A stretch of 64,000 nucleotides of DNA from contig VWZP01010715.1 in the NCBI GenBank assembly GCA_013396995.1, forward strand, positions 62,001 through 126,000. The letters run 5' to 3'. This stretch comes from Dicaeum eximium (taxonomy: Eukaryota > Chordata > Aves > Passeriformes > Dicaeidae). Under the pieces are notes generated by a model, which saw only the letters and a list, made by a program, of their open reading frames with translations, did no database searches and was not told the origin of the DNA. Shown piece after piece: positions 13,404 through 26,500 of this stretch (position 1 is the first letter of the stretch; each line of letters begins with the position of its first letter). Position numbers and translations under genes: made by a program.

Positions 13404-13482
13404 CTTCAATATGAAATTCAAATGTCAGGTCTATGAACTTGGAGAAGCAGTCAGCTGTAAAAGCCATTACTCCCGATCTTAT
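13404..13482 (-). other. Candidate internal exon, 79 bp, unknown gene
   Basis: On the minus strand a pyrimidine-rich acceptor (TTTTTCCCCTGTTCAG) directly precedes this segment, and a consensus donor (GAAG|GTAAGT, donor bases at 13398-13403) follows it. Only one of the three frames is open across all 79 bp. It begins IRSGVMAFTADC and reads on through KFIDLTFEFHIE in phase 0, leaving phase 1 at the donor. I do not recognise the protein family. If real, it belongs to a gene on the minus strand with long introns on both sides, because I found no convincing partner exon nearby. It may also be a non-coding RNA exon or a chance pairing of splice-like sites, which is not rare in 64 kb. Confidence 0.3.
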
Positions 13483-15945
13483 CTGAACAGGGGAAAAATA
13501 CATTTTACTTTCTCATCTTGACTTACAAGGAAACTATGAATTTGTTCTGCCCATAGGCTGGTCCACAATAATAGAGTAAAAAATGTATTGGTGTCCTTAT
13601 ATTCAGTTTCATAAAATCCAGCACCTCATCAGTCATAACTTGTATTCAGCCTCTTAACTGCTTATTTTAATGTAAAAGTGCATTTGACATTTTTTAAATC
13701 AGGTGAATTCATTATGTCTCTCTCATTCAGATTATAAGATATGAATTACATTTTTTTTTGAGTAGGGCTTATCTTGGGGCATCACAAGACATTAATATTT
13801 CTGTCATTTGTTCAGGACAAGCTGTTAAGAGCAAGTGATCTTATTTCTTATTCCAAAAGGATTGTTTATTTAGTACAGGGGAAAAGGTGCTTCAGAAATG
13901 TCACTAAAGACAAAATATGAAAGCTGTGAAGTTGCATAGGTGATGCCATGGGCATAAATTCAGCTTTGTTGTCCATGGTTATATAAACAAAGAGTATCTT
14001 GGGTTCCCTGTCAAACCATACACAAATTAATAGAACAGGCAATTAGTGAACTATCACTTTACTTTTGAAGAGAGTCTTTTTGATGTGAATGATACCAAGC
14101 TTCAGTAAACATGGAGGAAACTCTGACATTTGCATAAACTAAGTCCTCAAAGCAAAACTGCAGTCTGACAGCAGATCTTGAGGTCATTTACCTGATTTCT
14201 TTCCACCATTTGTGAAGGATTTCTACAGATACAGTTACATAAGGTAAAAAAATCCACAGATTCTGAACGAATCGTTGCCACTTACAAAGATAAAGTACAA
14301 CTGTCTAAAACTTAAAAAAAGTCAAAATATTAATACTGTCTCTTTCAAATGTGTGTGTTCAAATGACATTGATTCCCCTGCATGAACCAGGCACACTTTT
14401 CTGCCTCTTAGCACTTATTCCAGGTGAATACATGGGATTTTCACAAGCAGTAAAGACCCTGAGAGAACCTCTTCAAAATTCATTAATAACATACCAAAGC
14501 AACTCAGTTTCAATATTAAATGTAATATTGGTATGGACTGGCCAGGTCAGTAAGTCCCAAAGCATTAGATCTATTGCCCTAACTACATAATATTTCCATA
14601 TTGTCCTTGCCACATGACATAAATCAATAAGCTGTGGCAAATGTAGCTACAGAGTATGTCATCCATGAAAATAGATTCCCCTGTGAAAGTTTAGCCCATC
14701 ATATAAAGGGTGTTTAAGAGAAATTAGAACAAGATGACATCTATAATGAATTATTACTTATATTTTCTAGCAGATAAAAGGTCACAGAAATCTGTTTTGT
14801 CTGAGGCAAAATGGTGATTCATTTTTTTCAAGTGAGTGGCAGCCCATTTATACATTGCTACAAAATACTGAAATAATCAAACAACTTACCCTTTCCCTTT
14901 ATATGCCACAAATGCATATCAATTTTTACCAAACATGTGAACAAGAAATTATTATGTTTACAACAAAATGACATTTTGTGGGACAGGTAGAGATGTATAA
15001 GAAAATACCACTGGGTTTTAAGGAATTTCTGGATTGAACAGCAATTTTGCTTTTCCCTCATGGATGGCAGAAGGGGGAAGCATCTTTTCTATCCGATTTT
15101 CAGAAAACGAAAATGACATTTGAAAATGATGTAAATTTTTTTTTATCTTATGGAAAACCCCAAAACTTGATGTAGCCTAAAATATCCATGTAACATAATA
15201 CAATTACCACAATTACAGTAGAAATATGTCACACTCTAAATTGCTTTAAATCACCAAAGAGCAATAGCTCTGAAATAAAAATCCTAGAATCCTACTTGTC
15301 TATTCCAAATAAAACTTGACTTTTCATTTACATTAAAAAAAAATCATTATCTTCTACAATTCTCCAACATTTTTCACCTGGTTGAAACTATCTAATAAAT
15401 TTTAGTCTCTTGTTTTCCCCCTAAGTTTACTACTGATGAAAGGCATTCCATTCCTCTATACATTTAATGCTGAGTACTATTAAAATGAAGAGTGAAGAGT
15501 ATTTTATGAATGAGGATGAGCAGTATTCATCTTTCCGACTGTCAGCTTGAACAATGGAAAATCAGGGCTTGTCCATTTTGACAGCTGCAAAGAAAGCTGT
15601 GGAGATTATGCGCATTAGCTAAATAACCAAGATTATGATGGCAAAATGAGTAGTGATTTTTTAATTTTTTTTTTTTCCAACAAGGGTTAGGTGGAAATAA
15701 TGAAGACAAATCTGGCTTATTGTTCATTTGCTCAAAGCTTGAAAGCCAGACCGAAGCTGTATAATGACTGGTATTATACCCAAAACTGATGTGTAATATT
15801 TTGGTTATATTTGAAAACTGTCCACAGAACCTTTGCCAAGACAATGAAGCTGAGTGGGCAAATATCATGGAATTTTTATTCTTTACCAGCTGATGAAACA
15901 GGGTTTAAAACAATGAAGAACTTGAATTCAGATGTAAACTAAGAA
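13483..15945. other. AT-rich non-coding interval
   Basis: Nothing recognisable. A 108-codon minus-strand open frame at 15542-15868 has no familiar domain, and its length is within what AT-rich DNA can give by chance in a window this size. Confidence 0.6.
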
Positions 15946-16214
15946 CATAGAATCATAGACTCACACAATGGTTTGTGTTGGAAAGGGCCTTAAAATTAGT
16001 CTAGTTCCAATCTCCCTGCCATGGGCAGGAACACTTTGAACTAGACAAGGTTCCTCAGAGTTCCATCTTACCTGGCTTCGAACTGTTCCATGGATGGAAC
16101 AGTTCAAGATCTCTGGGCAATCAAGATCTCTGGGCAATCTGTTTCACTGTCTCACCACCCTCACAGTCAAGAGTATCTGCCTAATATCCAATCTAAACCT
16201 ACTCTCAGTTTATA
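15946..16214 (-). mobile_element. CR1 LINE 3'-end fragment
   Basis: The plus strand begins with CATAGAATCATAGACTCACA, then GTTGGAAAGGGCCTT and a CCTGCCATGGGCAGGAACAC block, continuing to CTAATATCCAATCTAAACCT. This is the reverse complement of the CR1 3' region, so the element is on the minus strand. The ATTCTATGATT-type tail is well preserved at the left end. It is 5'-truncated to about 270 bp and carries an internal local duplication listed separately. Confidence 0.95.
16081..16138. repeat. Hairpin plus 17-bp tandem duplication inside CR1
   Basis: Positions 16081-16090 and 16095-16104 are perfect 10-bp inverted arms (AACTGTTCCA / TGGAACAGTT) around a 4-base loop. Immediately to the right, a 17-bp unit (CAAGATCTCTGGGCAAT) occurs twice without change at 16105-16121 and 16122-16138. 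This suggests replication slippage at a hairpin after insertion. Confidence 0.9.
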
Positions 16215-19200
16215 ATCTAAAATTCATTAACTGAAATTTGTATATAAATTAAAATACATCTTAATCACATGTCTCTTTTGCACTACTTGCATATCTATAG
16301 TAATACAACTGCATGTGTCTTTTAAATATCACTTAGTATGCATTGTGGTGAAATACTTGTGTAATTTTCTTTCAATAGATACTTTTAGAATTGATCTTAG
16401 GTGAAAAATGTAAAGTTCCTAGTTTCTTCTTTGAAGTAACAACTGAAATGAGAGCAATGTTTCCCTGACAGTTATTATGTACTGTATTTATTAAATATTT
16501 TTTTTAAAGTTAAATTATCCAGCAGAAACTAATTACAATGTGCTTCAAATAGACACAAAATATTATGCTTTTAGTGAAAGGACAGTGAGGTTGAAGTACT
16601 GTCAGTAGTTATTCAGTTCTAAAATTGCATAGCTCTCATCCTTTTTCTCTCACTCAAAAAAAATCCAACCAAGATTAAAGAAATATACCGGAGCTTCCAG
16701 TGATACTCTGATTTCCCCTTGGGCATCCCAGTGTTTGACTCTCAGGTAGAACAGCAAAAAGGCCATCAGGAAAACCACCTGGAAGTGAGCACCATGTTCA
16801 GGGCACCTAGAGAGGGCCTCTATGCTGCAGTTTCAGACCTAGAACAGAAATCTCCCTGAACTACAAATTTGGAAATGATGATTCAAGTATAAGACCCATT
16901 CCTTAATTTTCTAATGTATTTAAGTTTGCACTGTGGTCCAGAAAATTCCACACCCTCCATGCAGAATTGAGTAATGATTCTTCCTTTTTTATTGCTCTAA
17001 TCCAAGCCAATTATTTCGCAAGGTAGATAAAACTTTCAGAGCTGATACACAGAATAACTCCTTTGCCTAAATTAAAGGCTTTGATCACAGATCACATGCA
17101 ATTTTGTGGGAATCTCTAATCACCAGTGTGTACAGTGTTGAAGAGTGGTCCTTTCTTAATCTGTTCTATCAAAGATGTTAAATTTGTGACTACTTAGTAA
17201 TTCAGAGAAGTCATGTAAACACTGAAGTTATTGAGCAACTCACATCTCAGCATACCTTTGCAACATGTTTTATAGAAGTTTCTTAAAAAACTGTAGAAAA
17301 TATTAAAATATTTCATCCTCTTACATAACTATACAGAATCAATAAAAAGTAAATGATTGTGGCATACTGTGCTAAATACAGCAGAATTCTTTTTATAGTT
17401 GTGTTAAGCTTTTATATCATACATCATTAATTACTTGACGTATTTTCATACTCCTGTGGGAAGACGTTGCTTTCAAACTTCAAAGACAGCTGCTGCTTTT
17501 GAACCTGCTATATTTTCTTTCAAAACTTTGAATTGTATTAACTATGTCAGTGACCCAAAGGCTGTTGATGTCCTAGATCCATTTGCACCTTCCTCATACA
17601 GAACAAAATTCTCTCTCTAGCCCTAGGAAAAATTACCCTCATGTACAGCAAATTAAGACCTTGGAACCAGCTTTATCAGAATAACAATTGATGTTCCTGT
17701 CAATTATCCCTTAACATAGGCTTCAATATTACTCCGCAGTCATTTTCACTGTAGAAATGACCTTAAAATCCCAACAATTTTTTTTTAAGAAACTACTGTT
17801 GGTCCATTTTTCTTCTAGAGCAACTTTTTCTTCATATATCTGTAATAATTTTACTACAGAAATAATCTTAGGACCATTAAAAAGGTTGCTCTTAATAGTT
17901 TCTTTCTTCCATCTTTGTCTTTCCTAGATAAGAATCCATTAATTTCTACATATACTGTAAGCTGTTATTTGAGGTTTGGAATGTATATGAAGCTGTCATT
18001 GAATTTCAACTTTATTTTGTTGCATTTAAATAAATTTTGAAATCAGAATCCAAACAGCATTGAAATGTATATTTGATCAAAGGATTCCCTTTCATAAGAT
18101 CTTGGGCTCAGTTTACACTACTTGAAGATATTTCAATTTGATTAAATAGGATTTCTGGATTTTTTTAAACCTAAAAGGAAGAAAAAAAAGCAGAGGTATT
18201 TCAAAATCTTAAATAATCAGCAAGAAAGTAAAAGCCCTGTTAATATGATGCTGTGCAATGGATTCAAGTACAAAAGAAAGTGTTAAGTGTGGTCATGTAA
18301 TTTCATTGTGAATAAAGAGAAACAATAACTAGTTTCTGAGGCTTTGAAAAAAATCTCATTTGAAAATCTGGATTTCCTGTAAAGAAAATCCAGAAATTGA
18401 AACAGAGTGATTTTTCTAAACTGATGGTCTTGCTTGCATCAATTTGGGCATCTGAATACACAAACAGAGGCTCATCTCAACATTCAAACTATAGGATAAG
18501 CATTTTGCTTCCTATTTTGTATTCTTGCAATGGAAATAACACATCACATGAATTGCATTGTCCCAAATTCACAATTCTGCATATTCTAAATATATAAATA
18601 GTTCACTAAAAAGCCCAGTGAATGATCCATGCTCTTAAAAGGCAAATTTCTGAGCAATCTCATTATTGTGTTTCAGTTGGAAAACACAAAATTGTAGAGC
18701 CCTGTCTCTAAGAAGTTTCATTTAAGTAACAGAAAAACAACATGAAGTATACATCCTGTTTGACAAAAAAAATTATCTTGGGTGGCATAATGAAGAAACA
18801 CTACTTACATAAAATGAAATAACCCCATATTTCATTAAAAGGTACTAAATAACAGAGTATTATAAATAAAAATATATCTAAAAACTACAGGCCCAGACCA
18901 CAGAAGAACTTCATCATGAATATAAATTATATTAATCTAAACATTTAACTAACTGCTTAATTTGATCTAATATTGGATTGCTTTAAAGACTTCAGTACAA
19001 AAGTTAAATACATAATTGTATCTTTTACAATAGTATGTTAAATATCTGTTTATCTACTTTATGAAGAGATAATTGTATTGATTTAAATTTTAATAACTTT
19101 TGCACAATGCTCTCTCCAGAAAACCTCTATTATATGCATCACTTCAGTAGCATGTTTCTTCTTCTATATATATGAAGACGATCTTCCTGATCCCCTAGAC

Positions 19201-20464
19201 AAATAAACTTGGCCCCTGACACTGTGGCAAGTCCTTTGAATCAAGAATTTCATTGAATTCATCATTGAACGATGGCAGGGAAATGCAGTCTGCTCCACTG
19301 AATTTCTTATGTGAGGAATCAACCCATCACACCTTTCCACTGAATAACAATTTACTGAATTGTTTTGAAGAGAATTGCATTTCATATCACATTGATGAGG
19401 ACTTTCCTTTGGACAAAATACACAAAAATCTTCATGGTGTTATGAGACAGCTGCATTCAACAGACGAGAGTACTTATGAGTCTTATCAGTTTATGTTTTA
19501 ACACTAATGAATTTGAGCTATCTCCCTGTTGATGTTACTAAGGGAGACTGTGGAAGAGCTGAAAGGAATCTTATTTTTAAAAGTAATTTAATAAGGAAAT
19601 TGAGAAACTGGAGAAGGTGTGTTAGACTGACAAAGGGAATCTGTTCCAGACATAAAATACCATCCAGAAAAGTTTAAATGAAACCAGATGGTGTGGTAAG
19701 GAAAAGGAGGAAGAAAAGGGAGGGCAGAACAGGCAAGTATGGTCATGACTGGTCTTTCTAGGGCCATAGCATAAGGACTAAATGACCAAATGAAAGGAAA
19801 AGTTAACTGTTCTAAGTATAATCTCAACCACACCTGCTATTTCTTTGCCATGTATTGCACATTTCCAGCCCACTTCGTTTACCTAAGATGAAACAATATG
19901 ACTCAAACATTACAACAAACAAACAAACAAACAAAACCCCCTACTCTGTGTAACCTTGACACTCATTTCCTCTCACATGAAGATATCAGAAACATTTGAC
20001 TTTACAATAAATTTTATGGAGATTGGAAATGAGAGCAAACACTTTGTCAGAACAGATCTCTCTCTGGATATTATAGGCATAATTTAAATACAGTTTTGTT
20101 CATATAATAAATAGTGTTAATCTTGTAGAAATATTCACTTTCAAACTGCATTATAGAAAACTACTGTGTCTTGTTATAAACTAATTCATATCAAGTACTT
20201 CTTGTATATAAGTTTTGAACAAATGCTTGTGCTTTACTATGTACCTCTCCTCTCTTTTCAAGAATTGATGGATATCTTTTTATCCATGACAGCCACCACC
20301 CATTGCTCTGGATGAAGCCACATTGACACATGAAAAGAAAACAGTAAAGTTATCAGAATGCAATTTGCCAATATGGTGCACAGTTAATTCATAGATCCCC
20401 ATTGCTCGTCATATCATAGACATATAAATATAAATTATAAACAACCCCAAGTTCATGCTGAAAA
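16215..20464. other. AT-rich non-coding interval
   Basis: No gene or known repeat is supported apart from the short (CAAA)n tract. A frame open from 19220 to 19501 (about 93 codons, acidic towards its end) is the only one with a protein-like composition. I could not relate it to any family, and it has no clear start, splice site or homologous neighbour. Confidence 0.55.
19916..19936 (+). repeat. (CAAA)n short microsatellite
   Basis: Five consecutive CAAA units followed by AACCCC. Confidence 0.9.
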
Positions 20465-20724
20465 CCACACCTTCTCAAGTCACCATCATGCATGATGGAG
20501 TCCTGCCTTCCTGAGGATGGCTGGACACCTGTCTGCCCATGGGAGGCAGTGGATGAATTCTTTATTTCCTTTCCGTGTTTGCACAGCCTTTTCTTTACCT
20601 ATTAAACTGCCTTTATCCAAAACTTCAAGTTTTCTCACTTTTACTCTTCCAGTTCTTTCCCTGATCCCACTGGTGAGAGAGAGGCTGAAGAAGTTTAGTT
20701 CCTGGCTGGGGTTAAACCATGACA
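20465..20724 (+). mobile_element. 5'-truncated endogenous retrovirus LTR (3' portion)
   Basis: This matches, in the opposite orientation, the left part of the LTR at 22968-23565. Shared landmarks are a CAAGTCACC stretch, GATGGAGTCCTGCCTTCCTG, a GATGAATTCTTTATTTCC block, the polyadenylation signal ATTAAA at 20601-20606, TTTTCTCACTTTTACTCTTC, and the terminal GGTTAAACCATGACA ending in CA at 20724. The upstream (U3) half is missing. No retroviral genes are attached. The sense direction follows from the ATTAAA signal. Confidence 0.85.
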
Positions 20725-22967
20725 TTTGCTTCAGTTCATATTTGTTAACCAAGATTTCATGTATTATGGATCATCACTGGATTTTTTTCCTAAGAATAGC
20801 AGGATTTTTTTTTTAACCAACATATTCTTATTATGAGACATAGCTCTATTTGTTAAAATTTGTCAAGATTTACTATGATAGTAATTTATGACAGAATGTA
20901 ACTGGAAATATGACATGATGATAGATGTGGAATCTATGGTGAAAAAAGGCTTCTGTTCAGCTCCTCTGTCAGACAATTTATAGGTGACTTCTTTTGTTTG
21001 CAAAGTAACAGAATAATAAATGGTGAACAGCAAAAGTTATTCCACCTTCCTTGAACCCTGCTCGATAAAAAAGTATTGTGCATTCCATAGTGGTTTCCCA
21101 CTCTATTTCAAAATAACACTGTATCAGGCAACAAGAGATTGTTTGATCTACGGTGGCTGTGCCTTTAACGTGGATAGGAAGGTACAGGGCCCCAGACATG
21201 GCCCTTGCCCCACAGGGAAATTGCCAACTGCATTATTTTACTCACAATTTTGTGAACGGTGGAAAAATTATGTCAATCATCAATTATGACTGGTAGATGG
21301 CAGTCTACTGTGGATTTTTAAAAATTCTTCAATTATCATCTGTGTTATTGCTTTTCTGGGGCAGGAATACCTAAATATCATCTGACTCATTTTGGCAAGT
21401 CACTGAACATCTTTCTGCTCACCAGGGCATAAATCTTAACATTTCAAACCTCTTTTACATGCACAGTCACACAAAAGTATTTGAGTGCTGTACAGTCATC
21501 TCTCTCTCTCTAATTAGTGTTAAATTTCTAATAGGCTTGTCTGGCAGCAACTGTTGTTTTGATTTTTTCTCTAAAAATCATAACCAAGCTTTGCAACACT
21601 TATCTTTAAAGGGAAAAAGGGTTGATCAGATCAACCCTCACCAAAAGGTGAGATCAGATTTTAAAATTTTTACTCAATTCTCAGAAAGCTTTCAAATTAC
21701 AGAGCAAAGAAATTAATTATAAATAGTTTTTCTAGCTCAAAAATCTATTTAAGCATTTCATTATTAAAAAAAAATCCTTGGGAAAAAAACCTGAAAGTAG
21801 TAAGGGGTATAGTCAATAAAATCTGTATAACACTGAGATATAGGAATATTTTCACTGAAGATCTAAAAAATGCTTCTGCAGAGAATATAATAGCCAGCTT
21901 TCATATGTCTCAGTCAAAATTTACCCATTAATAAGGACTGACTGCAAAGAGTTGAATAGAAGCTATAAGCTGCCAGGGAAAAACTATACAGAAAAAAATC
22001 CTCTTAAATTAGGTGTTGAATAATACTGGCCAAGGAAGAATTATAATGGTTTCCTTGCTAGTGGACTTGGGTAAGAATACATTGAACTACCGACACAAAT
22101 TTCATTTAGACTAAATCTTGCAAGAATAAAAATGTCATTTAAAATGTTACATGTTTCAGAAAATGTTTTGAATTTTCATTATTAATAGATATACAATAGA
22201 TTTCAATTTTAATATCACATACACAAGAAAGTCCCCGTATAATCAACCAGATTTTTATACTACAATCTGACAGTATCACTTAAATCAAATTAATCTATTA
22301 ACTCCACCATGAAGATGAGACATAAAATTGCTAAATGAGTGCAGTGTTGTCTGCTCACTAACTGGCCTTGCAACTGGCAGGGATTTTTAAAGATGACTTG
22401 CACTGACCATAATCAAGTTCAGCTTTGTTAAAACAGGACAAAACAAGTTAGAAAAGTCTAGACAGTAATTCATTAGGAAGAATGTTATTAGATTCCACAG
22501 TATACATTGTGAGGACTTTTATATTTGGAGCTGTATTAGTTCCAGGAACTACCAGCTCCCACAGAATTGTCAATACTCAACACTTTTAAAACAAATATCA
22601 TTCATGATTCTAAATGCAAAGTTGCTGCCTCATTTTCTCTTCATGTTTTCAAAGCCAGTAATAATCATGTTTCCTTGGTAACAGTTTTTGTGTCACTACT
22701 GTATATTAAACAGCAAAAACACAGACACACTCACATACACACAAGAACTGTGAATACACACAAGAAAGTATCAAATACTTTTCATATTATATCTTAAAAA
22801 TTTGCATAGACCAGAGCATGAGATAAAGCAGGTTTTTTGCTTTTCAACAAAACAGTAATTTGGCAACCCCATTTTGTCTGTCCCATTTTAGACTGCAATT
22901 AGTTTTTGGGAAGGAATCAACTTTAGCAATCTTTTCCTCCTCCAAAACTCAAGTGTTTATGTTCTTT
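20725..22967. other. AT-rich spacer between two inverted LTRs
   Basis: No gene or further repeat recognised. Open frames at 21020-21289 and 21459-21716 show no known domain. A short CA-rich stretch lies near 22718-22760. Confidence 0.55.
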
Positions 22968-23565
22968 TGTCATGGTTTTGTCACATCCAGCAACTAAGCC
23001 CCACACAGCTGCTCACTCACTCCCCCACAAGTGGGATCAGAGAGAGAATTGGAAGGGTAAAAGCTAGAAAAATTTAAGAGTAGGGATTAAAACAGTTTAG
23101 TAGAAAAAACAAAAGCCACACACAAGTGAAGCTAAACAAGGAATTCATTCACCACTTCCCATGGGCAGGCAGGTGTTCAGCCTTGCCTGGGAGAGCAGGG
23201 CTCCATCTCACATGGTGGTGACTTGGGAAGACAAACACCATCACTCCAAATGTCCCTTCCTCTTTCCTCCCATTTTATATACTGAGTATAATGTCATACA
23301 ATCTGGAAATCCCTCTGGTCAGTTTGAGTTAGCTGTCCCTCTGTGTCTCCTCTCAGCCTTACACACACTCCCAACTTCTTCACCAGTACTTCTTGCACCA
23401 GTGGCAGTGCCAAAAGTAGAAAAGGCCTTGGCTCTGTGCAAGCCCTGCTCAGCAATAACAAAAACATCTCTGTGTTATCAACTTTGTTCTCAGCGCGAAT
23501 CCAAACCACAGCCCCTACCAGCCATTGGGAAGAAAATTAATTCTAACGCAGCCAAAGCCAGCACA
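22968..23565 (-). mobile_element. Endogenous retrovirus LTR, near full length
   Basis: This 598-bp segment starts TGTCATGG and ends CAGCACA, the TG...CA form of an LTR. Its right end, read on the minus strand, begins TGTGCTGGCTTTGGCTGCG, the start of a common avian LTR family. TATA-like sequence lies near 23273-23281. The 5 bp on either side are TCTTT and TATTT, a possible decayed target duplication (4 of 5). No gag, pol or env sequence adjoins it, so it is most likely a solo LTR. The 146-codon plus-strand open frame here is antisense to the LTR and is not a gene. Confidence 0.9.
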
Positions 23566-26500
23566 TATTTCCAGTTCTTCCTCTATAATACTACATCTTA
23601 AGTGTAGTTGTTCTTGATTAAAAATTCCACAATTCTTTAATTATCTGAGTGCTTAGTGCCCTTTCACCCCTGCAGTTATCTGCTGTATTCCAAAACTGAC
23701 CTGTATCTATCCTGCGATTTCTTGACACGTTGTTTTCCAAAGCATATTTTAGTGCAGTGAATTGTTCAGCACTTACACTGGACTTCTTGGAAGATATCTA
23801 CACATAATAACTATTTGTTCACTGTCTGATTTCCACATAAATTTATGTTGTGTAGGGAAAAAATGTCATGATTTAGTCTCACACCAAAGATAGCACTAGC
23901 CAACAAAAGAAGTTTAGGAAGAAATATCATGTTGTTAGCATTTAGGTAAGATAAAATAGATATTTTCTAGCTCAAAAAGACTTCATACAAGCTATTCTCT
24001 CATCCTCATAGGGTTTTTAGAAATATATATTGCCAAGTCTTACTTAACTGCTTAACTTTATGATAAAAAACTAGGTAGTTAAAATCCGGTGTAATCTCCC
24101 ACATGGGGAATTTTTTGCTAGACTTATTCTTTATAACTCCCTGATAAGAGTGTATGTTACAAAGGTCTGTAATCTACTTGCTCTAATCCTTTCAGAGAGT
24201 TATTGAGAGCAGGAGCCTAATCATCACTAAGAGTCATCCTTTGAATCAGTCTTTCTTTTTTTACCCTCATGAAGTCTAAAGCTAGCCTTGTTGCTTCCTT
24301 CTCCTTCTAGAGAAAATGCAATGAGGGTTTGGAAACACATTTTAACATTAAAACATTACTGTGAAATCTGAAAGAAAAAAAACAAACTCTGGATTTTGTA
24401 TATGGAGGGTTTTGTATATGAGGATGCCACTGAAGAAAAAGTAATCAAGGAATTTTCTCAGAATTTTGCCCTTCTCTTCACTACCTGCCAGGAAAAAAGA
24501 TTTCTGACATATCTAAGGCCAGTGGTTTAGCAAATGAACTCCAAGTAAGCCTGGAGAGGGGCCAATAATCTGGGACAGAGCTTTACAATATCTGGGCAGT
24601 GATATAATTTATAATACAATCTGGTGATTCTCTCTTCACTGTGCCTAAAGTCTGCCAGACCCTGATATAAACCATGAGTGGCATAATACAAAATAGGTTT
24701 GCAGTTACCTTAACACATCCTTTTGTCTGATGGCATTGCTTGTGAGTGGCACTGATTAAAAAAAAAAATCCTGAGTTTGGTTTCTATGCTCTTGTTTATA
24801 AGACTTGAGTTCTGCAGTCCCCAAGGAAATGTGAAAAGGACTTAGTAAACAAATCAGCACCAGTTAATAGAGAATAATGAGCTAATGTTTTCTTTGAAGC
24901 AACCATTTTTGAAATCATAACTAGTGAAGTAAATAAAAAAAATTCTTCATTTTGTGGCTGAACAATTTGCATAAACAACTTGTTTATTCATCACTATATC
25001 AGTCTCTAGCTACAGTGGGAACCTATGCTTAGCGGAAAATTATAGCAGAAATTTATTCTCACCAAATATTCCTTTTGTCTCTATAGGCATTTTTTGCTTT
25101 GTTATGATAGATGCATGACAATGCACTGTCATCTGAGTTCCCTTAATGCTACCTTGGAAATAGTACACCTGCTCAAAATCATCATAAATCTACATCAAGC
25201 CAGGAGGGCTTTGATTGTGTCAGACAAGTTGTAATGACTAGCAATCCAGTCCTACCCTGATAGACAGGGATTTTTTATTAATAACTCATCTTTTCATCAC
25301 ATTCTGTCTACAGAAATCCAATAGACCTCTCATGGAGCTGGCAACCTCTAGAAACTTCTACAACCTGTTGTCTTCACAACAACAGAGGTGACAACAAACC
25401 CAGCAAACACCGTCTCTATTTTTCCACATTCAACAAGGACATTAAGTCCATTTAAAAATCTCTACTTGTATCTTTAATGGCATATGCTCATACATTAAAA
25501 AAAAAACCTCAAACACCTCAATATTTGTCTGATAATTTTTCAATTTCATTCAAAGGATCTTTCTTTCGAAAAGACACAATTAATTCTTCCAGAGAGGGAA
25601 TTCTTCACTATGAAATGCAACCAGAGAAAAGTTAACTACATCCTTGTTTATTTTAAATAGAATAACCTATTTCAATAGGCAATCTTTAAAGCAAAACAAA
25701 AATACATGTGGAAGTCTTGTGAATTTGAGCAGCAAGACATTGTACTTAAACAATGTGGTTGCTCCCACATGGGTCCCAATTTTACACGCATTGGGATATA
25801 TTGTGTGTCTCATCTTCCTTTTTTAACTAACTGTCTTTAATCTAGACTGCAATATATGCACTTTAGAAAGACCTAGCTAAAACTCTGGATTAATAAGACA
25901 CCTCACAGAAAGTTTCAGAGATTATCTAGATACTCTGAAACAGAAAACAAAGAAGTAAAATAATCACTCAATGATCTCAATCATAATAAAAGTGGTTATA
26001 TAACAAGTTATGAGAATTTAACTGCCTCATAAGCCTAACTTTTGGATTGTTCAATCTTGTTCATGGCAATCACTCATATTTTTACAAAATATTCACACTT
26101 TAAGTTTTTTTAAGACAAGCTAGTTGAGCAATTAGCTTTAAAACCCCTTAGAATACAAATAATGAATTCCACAGCTGTCAGAAAAAAAAACCCCACACAC
26201 TTATTTTAAAACATGAGGGATCATTACTTTCAGTAATTAAGAGGAGATTCCTCCAGGAAAAAATTGTATGCTGTTGTTTTTACTAATCAGAATTTTAAGA
26301 GAGTATGAGTCTTTAATTTACCAGATACTTTATTCAGCTTGAACATAAACAAATATTTTAACTTGCATTATAATCACCCTTCTCCTCATATATACTGTAT
26401 TTCTTTTGAGTGATGTTTCTCCACTGTTAAGATTTATCTGTTCCAGATCTAATGCTTTTACTGGGACTAACACCTCTAAAAGAGTAGTTTCTGTCGTGTT

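Noticed and set aside
23161..23601. 146-codon plus-strand open frame
   Set aside because: It lies almost wholly within the LTR at 22968-23565, antisense to the element, and its translation matches no retroviral protein.
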